A stretch of 64,000 nucleotides of DNA from Sphingobacteriia bacterium 28-36-52 (GCA_002281575.1 NCGN01000008.1:157676-221675); one strand, 5' to 3'. Positions 8,214 through 17,248 are shown, numbered from the stretch's first letter. Numbers and translations are program-made. Notes: generated by a model from the letters alone, not told the origin.

Positions 8214-8996
8214 TTAGTTTTCTTTTGTAAGGCGACGGAATTCTACGGAATAGCTAGTGGCCTGTTTCGGATCATATTCCACTGTAATATTCTCATCATT
8301 TCTAAACTCTGCGTTATCTGACCAGTTATAGGAACCTGTGATAACGACCTGGTTGTCAATCACAGCAAATTTGTTGTGCATCAGACCGCCTTTTTGTCCT
8401 TTTTTGATCATAACGTTGGGAAGTTGTGATATGTCAACGCCGTGCTTCCTATTAATTCCATCATCATATATAGCGACCTTGACATCTATGCTCTGATTAT
8501 GTTTTTCTATGAGTTTCTGAAATAGTTTTTCATTGGTGAACCAAGCCATTAACACCCTGATAGATACCTGCGCCTCATCTAGGGCTTTCAGAATCCTGTT
8601 TTGTATATCTTTGAAATGGGCTTCATTGATTACCGGGGCAGTATTACCGATAACACCGCCTTCGATGGTAAAATCTCCGTTTTGACTTTGAACAATTGAA
8701 AAATTTTCAGGTTGAATGATTTCGTTGAGCTCAGAAACGATTTCAGGATTGTCATTGACAAGCCTCGTCAGAAGGCTCCTTAATTGATTACTATCAGCCA
8801 GTTCAGCTAACCGTTTTTTTACATACTCGGTTTTAGTTGGCCGATTGCCGCTTCTTTTTCCAATATCCGGCATCCCTAAGTCATCGTATACGTCTCTAAT
8901 ACCATAATTTGCCAGAAAACGGATGATCTCCTTTCCGGAGCCTTTGGCGACAATAAAGGGTGCTATTCTTTCAATGGCAAAGAGTGTAAGTTTCAT
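8214..8996 (-). CDS. Phospholipase D-family nuclease
   Basis: 260 residues from the chosen ATG at 8996 (M-K-L-T-L-F-A-I-E-R); ATGs at 9020 and 9050 would add 8 or 18 residues but eat into the divergent promoter region. With 9050 numbering, the HKD motif is H225-N-K-F-A-V-I-D232 followed by G-S-Y-N-W-S and the trailing N-D-E-N, the full catalytic signature of PLDc_2 nucleases. These usually act as homodimers, or one chain with two motifs; only one motif is visible here. Upstream helices (residues ~20-110) form a basic, possibly DNA-binding region. First gene of the leftward operon. Confidence 0.8.
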   Translation of the reverse strand: MKLTLFAIERIAPFIVAKGSGKEIIRFLANYGIRDVYDDLGMPDIGKRSGNRPTKTEYVKKRLAELADSNQLRSLLTRLVNDNPEIVSELNEIIQPENFSIVQSQNGDFTIEGGVIGNTAPVINEAHFKDIQNRILKALDEAQVSIRVLMAWFTNEKLFQKLIEKHNQSIDVKVAIYDDGINRKHGVDISQLPNVMIKKGQKGGLMHNKFAVIDNQVVITGSYNWSDNAEFRNDENITVEYDPKQATSYSVEFRRLTKEN

Positions 8997-9085
8997 GGTC
9001 CGAATGTGTTTTACATTCATTAAATATACACCGGAGTCGGGAAAGGTCAAGCAACATCAAGATACTAAATAGTTTAGGATATGAG

Positions 9086-9093
9086 TATCTTTG
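9086..9093 (+). promoter_or_regulatory. Possible -7 box overlapping the upstream TTG start of the STAND gene
   Basis: TATCTTTG matches the Bacteroidota -7 consensus TAnnTTTG. No TTTG is seen about 19 bp upstream, so the promoter is unproven. If used, transcription would begin near 9099, which would rule out the TTG at 9091 as start and favour the ATG at 9124. The space 8997-9085 would also carry the divergent promoter of the PLD operon. Confidence 0.4.
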
Positions 9094-9123
9094 GAAGAAG
9101 CAAAAATTCTTATAGACTACTAT

Positions 9124-12100
9124 ATGGTTCACATCAATTGGAATATATTTAAAGCGAAGTTTAATGGCAGGGAGCGGGAGATTTTTGAAAATCTTTCCTA
9201 CATGCTTTTTTGCAATGAATACGACATTAAGATCGGCATCTTCAGATTCAAAAATCAAACAGGAATAGAAACGGAGCCGATCGCTGTGGATGGAATGATA
9301 ACAGGGTTTCAATCAAAATTTTACGACACAAAACTTTCAGATAACAAGGATGATATCCTCGGCTCGCTTAAAAAAGCAAAATCAAAAAACCCCGATATTC
9401 AAAAAGTATTGATTTATACCAACGGTGAATTTTCTGAAAGCTCGTTGAAGGATAAGAAAAAACCTGACTATTTAATACAGATAGAAGAAGAAGCTGCCAA
9501 GATTAACCTGTTAATAGAATGGAGACAGCCCAGCCATTTTGAAAAACAACTTTCGTTGCCGGAGAATGATTATCTCGCGCAACATTATTTTAGCCTCCAG
9601 CCAGGAATCGTTCAGTTTCTTGAAAAATTAACAGCGCACGCAGAACATATTCTTCATGCGATTCATACTGACGCACGTTTTTCAGGCAGGTCAATCAAGA
9701 TAGACAGAAGCGGGATTGTCGACCAGATAGAAAAAAATAACACCCCTATTGTTATTCTTTCAGGTGAGGGCGGAAGCGGTAAAACAGCGATCATTAAAGA
9801 GCTGCTTGCTTGCACCGTGTCACCTACTTATGTTTTCAAAGCGGCTGAATTTCATGTTCAAAGTATTAGGGCATTTTTTGCAGATTACGGCCTCTTTGGC
9901 CTATCAGAGTTTTTAAGTGCTCACGATGAAGAGAAAAAGAAAATTATCGTTATCGATTCGGCAGAAAAACTGGCGGACATCAGCAATCAGGATCCGTTCA
10001 AAGAATTTCTTTCAGCATTACTATCCAATAAATGGCAAGTGATCTTCACTACCCGAAACAGTTATCTTGACGATCTGCGTTTCCAGATGATCGAAGTATA
10101 CCGTTTGCCGTTCGGGCTGGTTCAATTGGACATTCTTTCGGAAGAGGAGTTAAGAGTGCTAGCGCAAACAAATCAATTTACGTTGCCAAGCGACCAACGC
10201 TTGATGAACCTGATACGCAACCCGTTTTACCTGAATGAATATCTTCAGCATCATAATGAAAGCAGTCAACAAATGCAGATTGGAAATTTCAGGCAATTGT
10301 TGTGGAACAAAAAGATCCAGCATTCCTCTGTTAGAACGGGCAATATTCATGTTGAACGCGAACAATGTTTTCTTACGTTGGCAACGAGACGGTGCGAGAC
10401 TGGACATTTTTTTATCAACGGTGAAGGTTGTACATCGGAAGCCTTAACACAGCTGGCAGCCGATGATGTGATTCAATATGAATCCAGACAGTCGGGCTAT
10501 TTTATTACGCATGATATTTACGAGGAATGGGCATTAGAAAAAGTTATTCAGTCTCAGTACCAGCAAAGAGAAAATTTACCAGATTTTTTTTCAAGGATCG
10601 GGAATTCATTACCAGTGCGGCGTGCATTCCGGACATGGCTTTCTGAAAAACTGGCCGAAAAAGATACTATCGTCATCGACTTCGTCAACAAAGCTTTTGT
10701 ATCAAAGGATGTGGAAGCATTCTGGAAAGACGAGTTGCTGGTAAGTGTGTTGCTTTCAGATCATGCAGACTCTTTTTTTGAATTGTTCGAGAATCAATTA
10801 CTGACCGACAGTCGGGTTTACCTACATAAAATAATTTTCCTTCTTAGAACTGCCTGTAAAGAAGTGGATCCTTTTATTCAGCAGTTTCTTTTGCATGGTA
10901 GGAAAGGGGATATTAGTGCGGGAGTAATCTACACCCAGCCCAAGGGTCGCGGCTGGGAGGCTGCTATTCTTTTCCTGCACAAAAAACTGAATGCAATCAC
11001 TCAGGAAGATCTAACCATAATTATCCCATTTTTATCTGATTGGTTAAGTAAAAACGATACTGGTGCAACAGCGAAAGCGGCAGGTCTTACAGCACTCCAT
11101 TTTTACAGGTTATCTGAAACAGATTCTCATTCCTATCCTTCACAAGTCGAAGAGGGCCTGTTGACTGTTGTACTGAAAGCTACAAAAGAATTGCTGCGAG
11201 AACTTGCCGACATCAGCGAAGCGTTGTTGCAGGAAAGCTTTAGCAGGCGGCAACCTTTTGATAGTTTAAGAGAGATGGTATTAACGAAAAACTATGAGGC
11301 ATTGTTATTCATCATTCTCATGCCGGATTATACCATGCGGTTTGCGAGACAGGTTTGGTTCTATGGCCACGAACCCCGTCACCCTTTTGATTCAGGCGGA
11401 GTTGGCGTTGAAAAATATTATAATATACGCAGCCACTGGCACCATGAGTATTTCCCAGCTAGTGCTTTACAGACTCCTATGTATTACCTGCTGATCAAGC
11501 ATACCCAGCAAACTATAGATTTTATTCTGGAGATAGTTAACCAAGCCATCAAATCTTATCATACTTCCGGGTTTGATGAGCACACCAGGGAAATTGATGT
11601 TGTTATCGGAGATAAAAAAACAAAACAGATCATCAGTGGTGGTATATGGTCGATTTTCAGGGGTAATGGGTCTCCAGTTTCTCCCTATCTTCTACAGTCG
11701 ATTCACATGGGGCTTGAGAAATTTTTACTAGTAAGGCTCAAAGCAAATCACGTTGAAGAGGTTAAACAGCATTTGCGTTACCTGTTGGAAAAAACAAAGT
11801 CTGCTTCCATCACCGCAGTTGTGGCCAGCGTCGTACTCGCTGAATACGATAAGTTATTTGATATAGCCAAATTGCTATTCGAAAATCCTGAATTTTTCCG
11901 CTTTGATAACAGCCGGTTGTTACAAGAAAGCCATGTGAAAAGTCTGTATGCTCTAGGGGCGATGGGTGACGCACGGAAAAAACAATACAACGATGAACGT
12001 CTCGCCACCTGCGAGGATCCCCATCGGCAAAAATCATTGGAGCATATAGCGTTGCAGTATCAATATTTTAAAGCGGAAGAAACCAGTGACGAGGAAGCCG

Positions 12101-13851
12101 AGCGAAGAACCAAAATGATTCAAGGTATCATTGACAGGTTATATGCGTCCATTCCAGAAGACAAGGCAACCACGGAAGAATTCCAAATCCTCAGGCTGCT
12201 CTTAACCCGGATTGATCGGAGGAAAATGAATCCAGAGGTTACTAAGGTCGAACGTGGTTTTCAAATAGCATTTAACCCGACGCTTGAACCAGACCTAAAA
12301 CAGATGTCACAGGAAAGCGTAACCAAGGTTGATAATCTGTACAAATACACCCGAGTTAAATTATGGGCTACCCATCATTTTGATAAAAGCAGGGAACAAG
12401 GTGCATATCCTGAATTTGACAACGGACCACAGCCGGCATTGCAACAAACCAGAGAAGTTGTCGAACGTATCAACCAGCCAGATCCTACGGGTCAGTTCGA
12501 ATTATTTAATTACGGGCTTCCCGGTTTAACTTGTGCTGCCATATTGAAAAAGTACGGCGACCAGTTGAAAGCCACCGACCTTGATTTCTGTAAGCAGGGA
12601 ATACTTACCTATGCAGCTGCTCCTTTACAGCATGGCTACGAATACCAGATCGCGGACGGAACGGAAGCCGCTATCAGTGCCATGCCCTACCTGTACAAAT
12701 ACTTCCCGAACGATGCTACTATTTTTAATTCCATCCTATTGTTTGTGCTCTTTGATACATCCCCTATAGGGGAATACAAACGGGTGTGCGACTATGCTAT
12801 TGAAGCTTTGCGTGATTCCCTGTTTGCGGCTTCACCAGAAAATTTCAACAGGATTCTTTCTGCATTTACCAGACTGAAACCGTCCTATGACTCCTTTGTT
12901 AAGAAAAACAGCAAACCATATGGAATTACGAGGGCACAAATAATGGAGGATTTTGAAAAGGAAATAGATGGTAAAATTGATGAAGAAGAATTATGGTCGC
13001 CTCTCAGCAACGACCTAGATTTTAAAGAGCTGGGCATTGGGTCAGCGGATACGCTGTTTCATCTGTTGCCCGATAACACTAATGACCCTACACACCTGCA
13101 CATTGCTAAACAAATTTTGGAACAATATCTGCCTGCCATTTTAAAGGAAACAAGATATAGTGAAGAAAATGAAGAAGGTGATTATCATATTAATATGCGG
13201 CTTACGAAAAAATACGCGCGTTTCCTGCTCTTGCGTAAAGCATCTGATGTAGCCGAATGGACGGCGACGTTGACCCAATCGTTCCATGAATCTGACCAGA
13301 TGGCGAGGCTTATTTCAGATATTGTTTCAGTAGAAGATGAGTTACATGCATATGATTCTTTCTGGGTCATCTGGGAGCAGTTGTATCCTTTTGTAAAGGC
13401 AGTTGCGATCAAGAACCGTTACCACAGCCTACAGGAATTGATCTATAACTACCTGCTTGCCTGGCCCTATTGGAAAGAAACAGCAAAGTCATGGCGCAGC
13501 CTGAAGCAGAAAGACGCACAATTTTTTAAACGGGTCAGCGAGGAAATGGGTGCCAATCCGACTGTGTTGTATTCAATCTGCAAACTTCTGAACGATATTG
13601 GAAGTGAATTTGTTGGGGAAGGCATTTTCTGGATCGAATCCATCCTTTCCAAGAATCCTAGATTGACAGATGAAGATATTTCCCCCAACACGATCTATTA
13701 TCTAGAAGTCATTATTCGCAAATATGTATATCTCAACCGGACAAAAACCAAAACAGAAAAACACTTAAAAGAAAAGGTACTCGTTATTCTTAATTTTCTA
13801 GTTGCGAAGGCTTCTGTCAATGCGTACCTTCTAAGAGAAGAAATTATGTAA
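9124..13851 (+). CDS. Large nuclease-STAND NTPase, Avs-like defence protein
   Basis: 1,575 residues from ATG 9124; a TTG at 9091 adds 11. Numbering from TTG: residues 20-150 form a PD-(D/E)XK-like module with G-I-E60-T-E-P, D67-G and Q74-S-K76; residues 210-330 are a P-loop NTPase with Walker A G-E-G-G-S-G-K-T (225-232), Walker B K-I-I-V-I-D-S-A-E-K and sensor F-T-T-R-N; the rest is ~1,200 residues of helical, repeat-like sequence. Effector, STAND ATPase and long sensor is the layout of Avs antiviral proteins that recognise phage proteins and then degrade DNA. Family assignment is by architecture only. It heads a rightward operon with HEPN and unknown genes. It appears higher in GC than the flanks, suggesting transfer. 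Confidence 0.78.
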   Translation: MVHINWNIFKAKFNGREREIFENLSYMLFCNEYDIKIGIFRFKNQTGIETEPIAVDGMITGFQSKFYDTKLSDNKDDILGSLKKAKSKNPDIQKVLIYTNGEFSESSLKDKKKPDYLIQIEEEAAKINLLIEWRQPSHFEKQLSLPENDYLAQHYFSLQPGIVQFLEKLTAHAEHILHAIHTDARFSGRSIKIDRSGIVDQIEKNNTPIVILSGEGGSGKTAIIKELLACTVSPTYVFKAAEFHVQSIRAFFADYGLFGLSEFLSAHDEEKKKIIVIDSAEKLADISNQDPFKEFLSALLSNKWQVIFTTRNSYLDDLRFQMIEVYRLPFGLVQLDILSEEELRVLAQTNQFTLPSDQRLMNLIRNPFYLNEYLQHHNESSQQMQIGNFRQLLWNKKIQHSSVRTGNIHVEREQCFLTLATRRCETGHFFINGEGCTSEALTQLAADDVIQYESRQSGYFITHDIYEEWALEKVIQSQYQQRENLPDFFSRIGNSLPVRRAFRTWLSEKLAEKDTIVIDFVNKAFVSKDVEAFWKDELLVSVLLSDHADSFFELFENQLLTDSRVYLHKIIFLLRTACKEVDPFIQQFLLHGRKGDISAGVIYTQPKGRGWEAAILFLHKKLNAITQEDLTIIIPFLSDWLSKNDTGATAKAAGLTALHFYRLSETDSHSYPSQVEEGLLTVVLKATKELLRELADISEALLQESFSRRQPFDSLREMVLTKNYEALLFIILMPDYTMRFARQVWFYGHEPRHPFDSGGVGVEKYYNIRSHWHHEYFPASALQTPMYYLLIKHTQQTIDFILEIVNQAIKSYHTSGFDEHTREIDVVIGDKKTKQIISGGIWSIFRGNGSPVSPYLLQSIHMGLEKFLLVRLKANHVEEVKQHLRYLLEKTKSASITAVVASVVLAEYDKLFDIAKLLFENPEFFRFDNSRLLQESHVKSLYALGAMGDARKKQYNDERLATCEDPHRQKSLEHIALQYQYFKAEETSDEEAERRTKMIQGIIDRLYASIPEDKATTEEFQILRLLLTRIDRRKMNPEVTKVERGFQIAFNPTLEPDLKQMSQESVTKVDNLYKYTRVKLWATHHFDKSREQGAYPEFDNGPQPALQQTREVVERINQPDPTGQFELFNYGLPGLTCAAILKKYGDQLKATDLDFCKQGILTYAAAPLQHGYEYQIADGTEAAISAMPYLYKYFPNDATIFNSILLFVLFDTSPIGEYKRVCDYAIEALRDSLFAASPENFNRILSAFTRLKPSYDSFVKKNSKPYGITRAQIMEDFEKEIDGKIDEEELWSPLSNDLDFKELGIGSADTLFHLLPDNTNDPTHLHIAKQILEQYLPAILKETRYSEENEEGDYHINMRLTKKYARFLLLRKASDVAEWTATLTQSFHESDQMARLISDIVSVEDELHAYDSFWVIWEQLYPFVKAVAIKNRYHSLQELIYNYLLAWPYWKETAKSWRSLKQKDAQFFKRVSEEMGANPTVLYSICKLLNDIGSEFVGEGIFWIESILSKNPRLTDEDISPNTIYYLEVIIRKYVYLNRTKTKTEKHLKEKVLVILNFLVAKASVNAYLLREEIM

Positions 13852-13882
13852 GATTATTAATACCTGACAAAAAATAATAACA

Positions 13883-14440
13883 ATGGATGAACTTTCTCAC
13901 AATAAAATTGGAAATATCCTTAAGGCCTTTGAAGTCTATGCATTGGGGGATATTAAAAAAACGCAGCAACACGGGATGCCAATTGCTGCCTTTATACTTG
14001 CTATGTGCTTCATTGACCAGGTTAGCGGATATGCGTTTGACAATAAAGCCAAGGGACAAAAAGACAACACTTCCAGATCCAAAAAATTTGTAACAGAATA
14101 CATGAATAGAGTAGCCTCCCAAAGTTATAACAGTGATGACCTGATCAGTTTACTCAGGAACAAACTGGTCCATAATTATTCAGTGTTTGATGCGAAGATT
14201 CCAGATCACCCAAAATATGCTTTGGAATTTACACACCCTGAATTACATCTGCGAAAAGATGGGGATACTATTTTCATTAATGCCCAAGGATTTATTTGTG
14301 ATCTTGAAAAGGCATTCCTACTTTATAAGGAAAAGCTTACGACAGATTCAGAACTGCAGCAGATTGCGCTCGCGCATTATGAAGAATTCAATATTCTGGG
14401 AGAATCCCAACGCAAAGTGACTTTTTATGAACCATTATAA
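13883..14440 (+). CDS. HEPN-motif small protein, partner of the STAND-like gene
   Basis: 185 residues, 31 bp after the large NTPase gene. A helical N-terminal region (A-A-F-I-L-A-M-C-F-I-D-Q-V) leads to L-L-R92-N-K-L-V-H97-N-Y, a textbook HEPN R-N-x3-H motif. HEPN proteins are often RNases that halt growth during infection; others are inactive adaptors. The C-terminal 85 residues contain a beta-rich part (G-D-T-I-F-I-N-A-Q-G-F-I-C-D-L) that I cannot assign. Tight spacing to both neighbours supports one operon. It may be a second effector or may modulate the large protein; nothing in the sequence decides this. Confidence 0.7.
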   Translation: MDELSHNKIGNILKAFEVYALGDIKKTQQHGMPIAAFILAMCFIDQVSGYAFDNKAKGQKDNTSRSKKFVTEYMNRVASQSYNSDDLISLLRNKLVHNYSVFDAKIPDHPKYALEFTHPELHLRKDGDTIFINAQGFICDLEKAFLLYKEKLTTDSELQQIALAHYEEFNILGESQRKVTFYEPL

Positions 14441-14447
14441 TTGACCA

Positions 14448-15179
14448 ATGGGTAAAAAGAAAAACAAGAAACTAAAAGACAGATTCCAGGTATTATCCTT
14501 AGAGATGGGAGAAAAAGATATTAATCCTGCTACTGGTCACGCTGAAATTAATCTACGCTTCGATCTTGTCAACGGTACGCAGGATGTATTCAACGCATCT
14601 ACTGGTGAAGTTATTGAACCGGTAAGCATGGCTATGGGTTACATCGGTGAAAAAAAATTTCGTACTACGTCTGAGATCAAAACAAACCAGAACACGCTGT
14701 GTTTTACACAAAAGGTCAACCAGTATAAACATCTCGTTGCCATCGACACAAACAGTTTTCTATATACATTCAAAGCATTCAATTTAGAAGTTACTCTTAG
14801 TCTGGGGATGGCTTTTGTATTACTTGACAATAATCGAATTGAACCTATCAGGCACATCTTCGCCACATCGGAAAACTCAAAAAAACCAGAGAATGAAAAC
14901 TGGATGCAACTGATTGAACTCTTGAAACAAAACTGCCAGTGTTCGGATCCAAGGATGGTAGGTATAGTAGTTGACAGCGATCTAGGTAACTTGGCAGATT
15001 ACAACAGCCGGAAGCTGCCTATTTTCAATGATTACTTTCTACCTGCTGGTTACGAACTACTTTATGCCAGCGATAAGGTGACTGATAATATTTTGAACCA
15101 AATGATACGTGCGTGTCACAAAATGGCGACGGAAATGATACCCATATACATTCAACATCTGGATAAAGCGCAAGAATAA
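14448..15179 (+). CDS. Unrecognised protein at the end of the defence-like operon
   Basis: 243 residues, 7 bp after the HEPN gene. It starts with a very basic tail (G-K-K-K-N-K-K-L-K-D-R) that could bind nucleic acid. Acidic motifs occur at V-A-I-D-T-N-S-F and G-I-V-V-D-S-D-L-G-N-L, each preceded by hydrophobic strand residues, as in RNase-H-like or PIN-like nuclease folds, but I cannot place the family. The region C-Q-C-S-D carries a cysteine pair. No membrane segment. Its conserved position with STAND and HEPN genes would make it a core component of the putative system. Confidence 0.6.
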   Translation: MGKKKNKKLKDRFQVLSLEMGEKDINPATGHAEINLRFDLVNGTQDVFNASTGEVIEPVSMAMGYIGEKKFRTTSEIKTNQNTLCFTQKVNQYKHLVAIDTNSFLYTFKAFNLEVTLSLGMAFVLLDNNRIEPIRHIFATSENSKKPENENWMQLIELLKQNCQCSDPRMVGIVVDSDLGNLADYNSRKLPIFNDYFLPAGYELLYASDKVTDNILNQMIRACHKMATEMIPIYIQHLDKAQE

Positions 15180-15841
15180 GCGACAGGTAAATTTTCTAAA
15201 AGTTTTGAAACTGTTGCATTACTAATTAAAATATTATTTCTTTAAATTTCCCCATAGCTATTCAGGTGAATAACTTATATCTGTTTTCATTTCCACCAAG
15301 TCTTAAAACATATGAACCCGGTATTCTTAGAGCTTCAAGCATTAAAGTCAGACGACAAGAATAAATTAAATCCAGATTATCATCTTGCAAAATTAATTTC
15401 CAAGATAATTTGATTGACACGAAATTCACCATTTATAATAATTAACGTCAATATAAAACTGCTGGTAAAAAATGACCCAACGAAAACTGCCAATACTAGG
15501 ACGAAAGTTGGTATACTACTCACTAAATGGTTGAGGGCCAGCCTTAAACCGGGGTTGTTTAATAGATGAGTATGAAGGCTTTTTTTGATACCATATGCGG
15601 ATTCGCACATCACCACTTCACATATCAGTATCTGCCTCACCATGCAAAGCGAGTTTCGAAATTAAGAATGTGAAATATTCCTGCTTAATAGGACAAGATA
15701 TATGAAACTTGCCAAAGTGAGTATCAGGTCAACAAATGATGAAGTGAAGAACGTTCTCGCCGATTTTAACTGCATAAAATATTTTCCGACGGTTGTGAGA
15801 AACAATGAAATTCAATAAACTGTAAGGAGAGTGTTAGATGA
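15180..15841. other. Non-coding or decayed stretch after the defence cluster
   Basis: About 660 bp without a convincing gene. Two short ATG ORFs are visible: 15312-15413 (33 codons, begins M-N-P-V-F-L-E-L-Q-A) and 15702-15818 (38 codons, begins M-K-L-A-K-V-S-I-R-S). Both look like residues of larger reading frames rather than complete genes. No repeat, terminator or RNA recognised here. Confidence 0.45.
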
Positions 15842-16093
15842 ATTGATATTTTAACGAGGGATAACCTTTTTGTTTATAAAAACTATTTACGTTCAGATCT
15901 GTAATCTTTAATCAATGAGTTGATACAGAAATTGCCGTATTCACCTGAAAGATATAAGACAGAACATGTTCTTGTGACACTTGGCTATCTAGTTAATAAA
16001 CTGGTGGCTTTGAGTATTTCGCTAAATATCCGCGTGAAGAAGATTGGTGGTACTCTAAATTATAATAACGAGGATGTTAAGAAACTAATATAA
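15842..16093 (+). pseudogene. Remnant of an unidentified gene with in-frame stop
   Basis: One frame reads I-D-I-L-T-R-D-N-L-F-V-Y-K-N-Y-L-R-S-D-L, meets TAA at 15902-15904, then continues for 61 codons (S-L-I-N-E-L-I-Q-K-L-P-Y-S-P-E-R-Y-K ... N-E-D-V-K-K-L-I) to TAA at 16091. The amino-acid composition and amphipathic pattern look coding on both sides of the stop, and there is no ATG at the head of either part. A stable hairpin terminator follows 35 bp later. Interpreted as a decayed gene; the original family is not recognised. Confidence 0.5.
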
Positions 16094-16128
16094 GCGGGTT
16101 ACTAAAATATTCAACTGCTGTAAATGAT

Positions 16129-16152
16129 AAAAGCCCTCACTAGAGGGCTTTT
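16129..16152. terminator. Strong bidirectional hairpin terminator
   Basis: Perfect 10-bp stem AAAAGCCCTC/GAGGGCTTTT around an ACTA loop, with A-rich and T-rich flanks giving a U-tract in both orientations. It terminates the decayed unit from the left and the small leftward ORF from the right. Confidence 0.85.
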
Positions 16153-16156
16153 TATA

Positions 16157-16228
16157 CTAAAGGCTTGCAGGGTAAGTGGTAAGGTTATTTAAAATTGCTG
16201 GATAAATTACAGTTACAATATTTTTCAT
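16157..16228 (-). CDS. Possible micro-ORF with strong Shine-Dalgarno
   Basis: Encodes 23 residues (M-K-N-I-V-T-V-I-Y-P-A-I-L-N-N-L ...). The ATG is preceded at 5 nt by AGGAGGTC, an unusually strong Shine-Dalgarno for a Bacteroidota genome where most leaders lack one. The same frame extends upstream to a TTG at 16345 through a hydrophobic segment (L-I-L-I-V-I-V-W), so a 62-residue membrane peptide is the alternative reading. It ends 5 bp before the strong hairpin terminator, as a real transcript would. Function unknown; existence unproven. Confidence 0.4.
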   Translation of the reverse strand: MKNIVTVIYPAILNNLTTYPASL

Positions 16229-16561
16229 AATGACCTCCTTTTTCTTGTTTTGTATCTGTGTTTCCACAGAGTTGTTCTTGAATAATTGGTTTACTAATTC
16301 TTTTGCTTCCAATAAATGCCAAACAATTACAATCAAAATCAGCAATAACTTAAAGAACTTAATGGTTACTCTTTTTCCCTGTGCAAGACCACTTGCGTCA
16401 AAATATGAGGACGCAGGTTGTCATACCTACACCATTATGCAAAGATAAGCTACAATGAAAAATTTTCAAAAGTAATTGACAGATTTGGGTGGATTTATAC
16501 TTTTATAAAAGCTCTTAGAAAAGATTTTCTTCCACTAACTTACAATCTAATTCACTCGATT
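16229..16561. other. Intergenic region before the DUF1697 gene
   Basis: 333 bp without a supported forward gene. The leftward frame of the possible 62-residue peptide covers part of it. A small palindrome GCGTC/GACGC lies near 16397-16414. Nothing else recognised. Confidence 0.45.
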
Positions 16562-17095
16562 ATGACCACATTAGTAGGCTTTCTCCGCGGCATTAACGTA
16601 GGCGGACACCATAAAGTGCCCATGGCAGAACTGAAAAAAAACCTCACTCAATTAGGCTGTGAAAATGTAATAACGATTTTGAATTCAGGCAACTTTGTAT
16701 TCGAATCAAAAAACGAAGATCTTCCTATTCTAGAAAACAAAATAGAAACAGTTCTAGCTAAATCATTTGGATTTGCTATCCCAGTGATTTTAATCCCCCA
16801 TAAACAAATAAACGAATTGGTAAATGATGATCCATTTGCCAGCATTGAGGTACACAAAAACATTCGACTATATATTTCTTTTTTAAAGGATACACCTAAG
16901 GTAAAGCTTACTATTCCGTACATATCTAATGATCAAGCATTCAGTATTATTGGTGTGAAAGGGAAAATCATCGTAAGTGTTTTAGATATCACTAACAGTA
17001 ACACCCCAAAAGGAATGGAAGACTTAGAGAAGCTTTTTGGAAAGAATATCACTACAAGAAACTGGAATACGATACAGAAAATAAATAATTGTTGA
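16562..17095 (+). CDS. DUF1697 family protein
   Basis: 177 residues from the ATG at 16562; the frame extends upstream but the family always starts just before the motif seen here, F-L-R-G-I-N-V-G-G-H-H-K-V-P-M-A-E-L. Other family hallmarks are V-I-T-I-L-N-S-G-N-F-V-F and the C-terminal T-T-R-N-W-N-T-I. DUF1697 proteins are common small cytosolic bacterial proteins with a ferredoxin-like fold and no established biochemical role. It stands alone, with AT-rich DNA on both sides, and belongs to neither the defence cluster nor the HipBST module by orientation or spacing. Confidence 0.88.
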   Translation: MTTLVGFLRGINVGGHHKVPMAELKKNLTQLGCENVITILNSGNFVFESKNEDLPILENKIETVLAKSFGFAIPVILIPHKQINELVNDDPFASIEVHKNIRLYISFLKDTPKVKLTIPYISNDQAFSIIGVKGKIIVSVLDITNSNTPKGMEDLEKLFGKNITTRNWNTIQKINNC

Positions 17096-17248
17096 ACATC
17101 ACAATTCGTTACATGATCAATCAACATTCAATTATTAACTCTTTTGTTAAGAAACCGAATACCCTTTTTTTAGTTGATTCAATAGGGGCATTTATTTCTG
17201 CTTTTTGTTTTTAAATTATTTCAATTGAATTTAAAGTTGCACATTATA

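Noticed and set aside
15380..15643. Minus-strand 87-residue ORF with a hydrophobic segment
   Set aside because: No ribosome-binding context, no recognisable family, and it lies in a decayed region; I could not support it as a gene.
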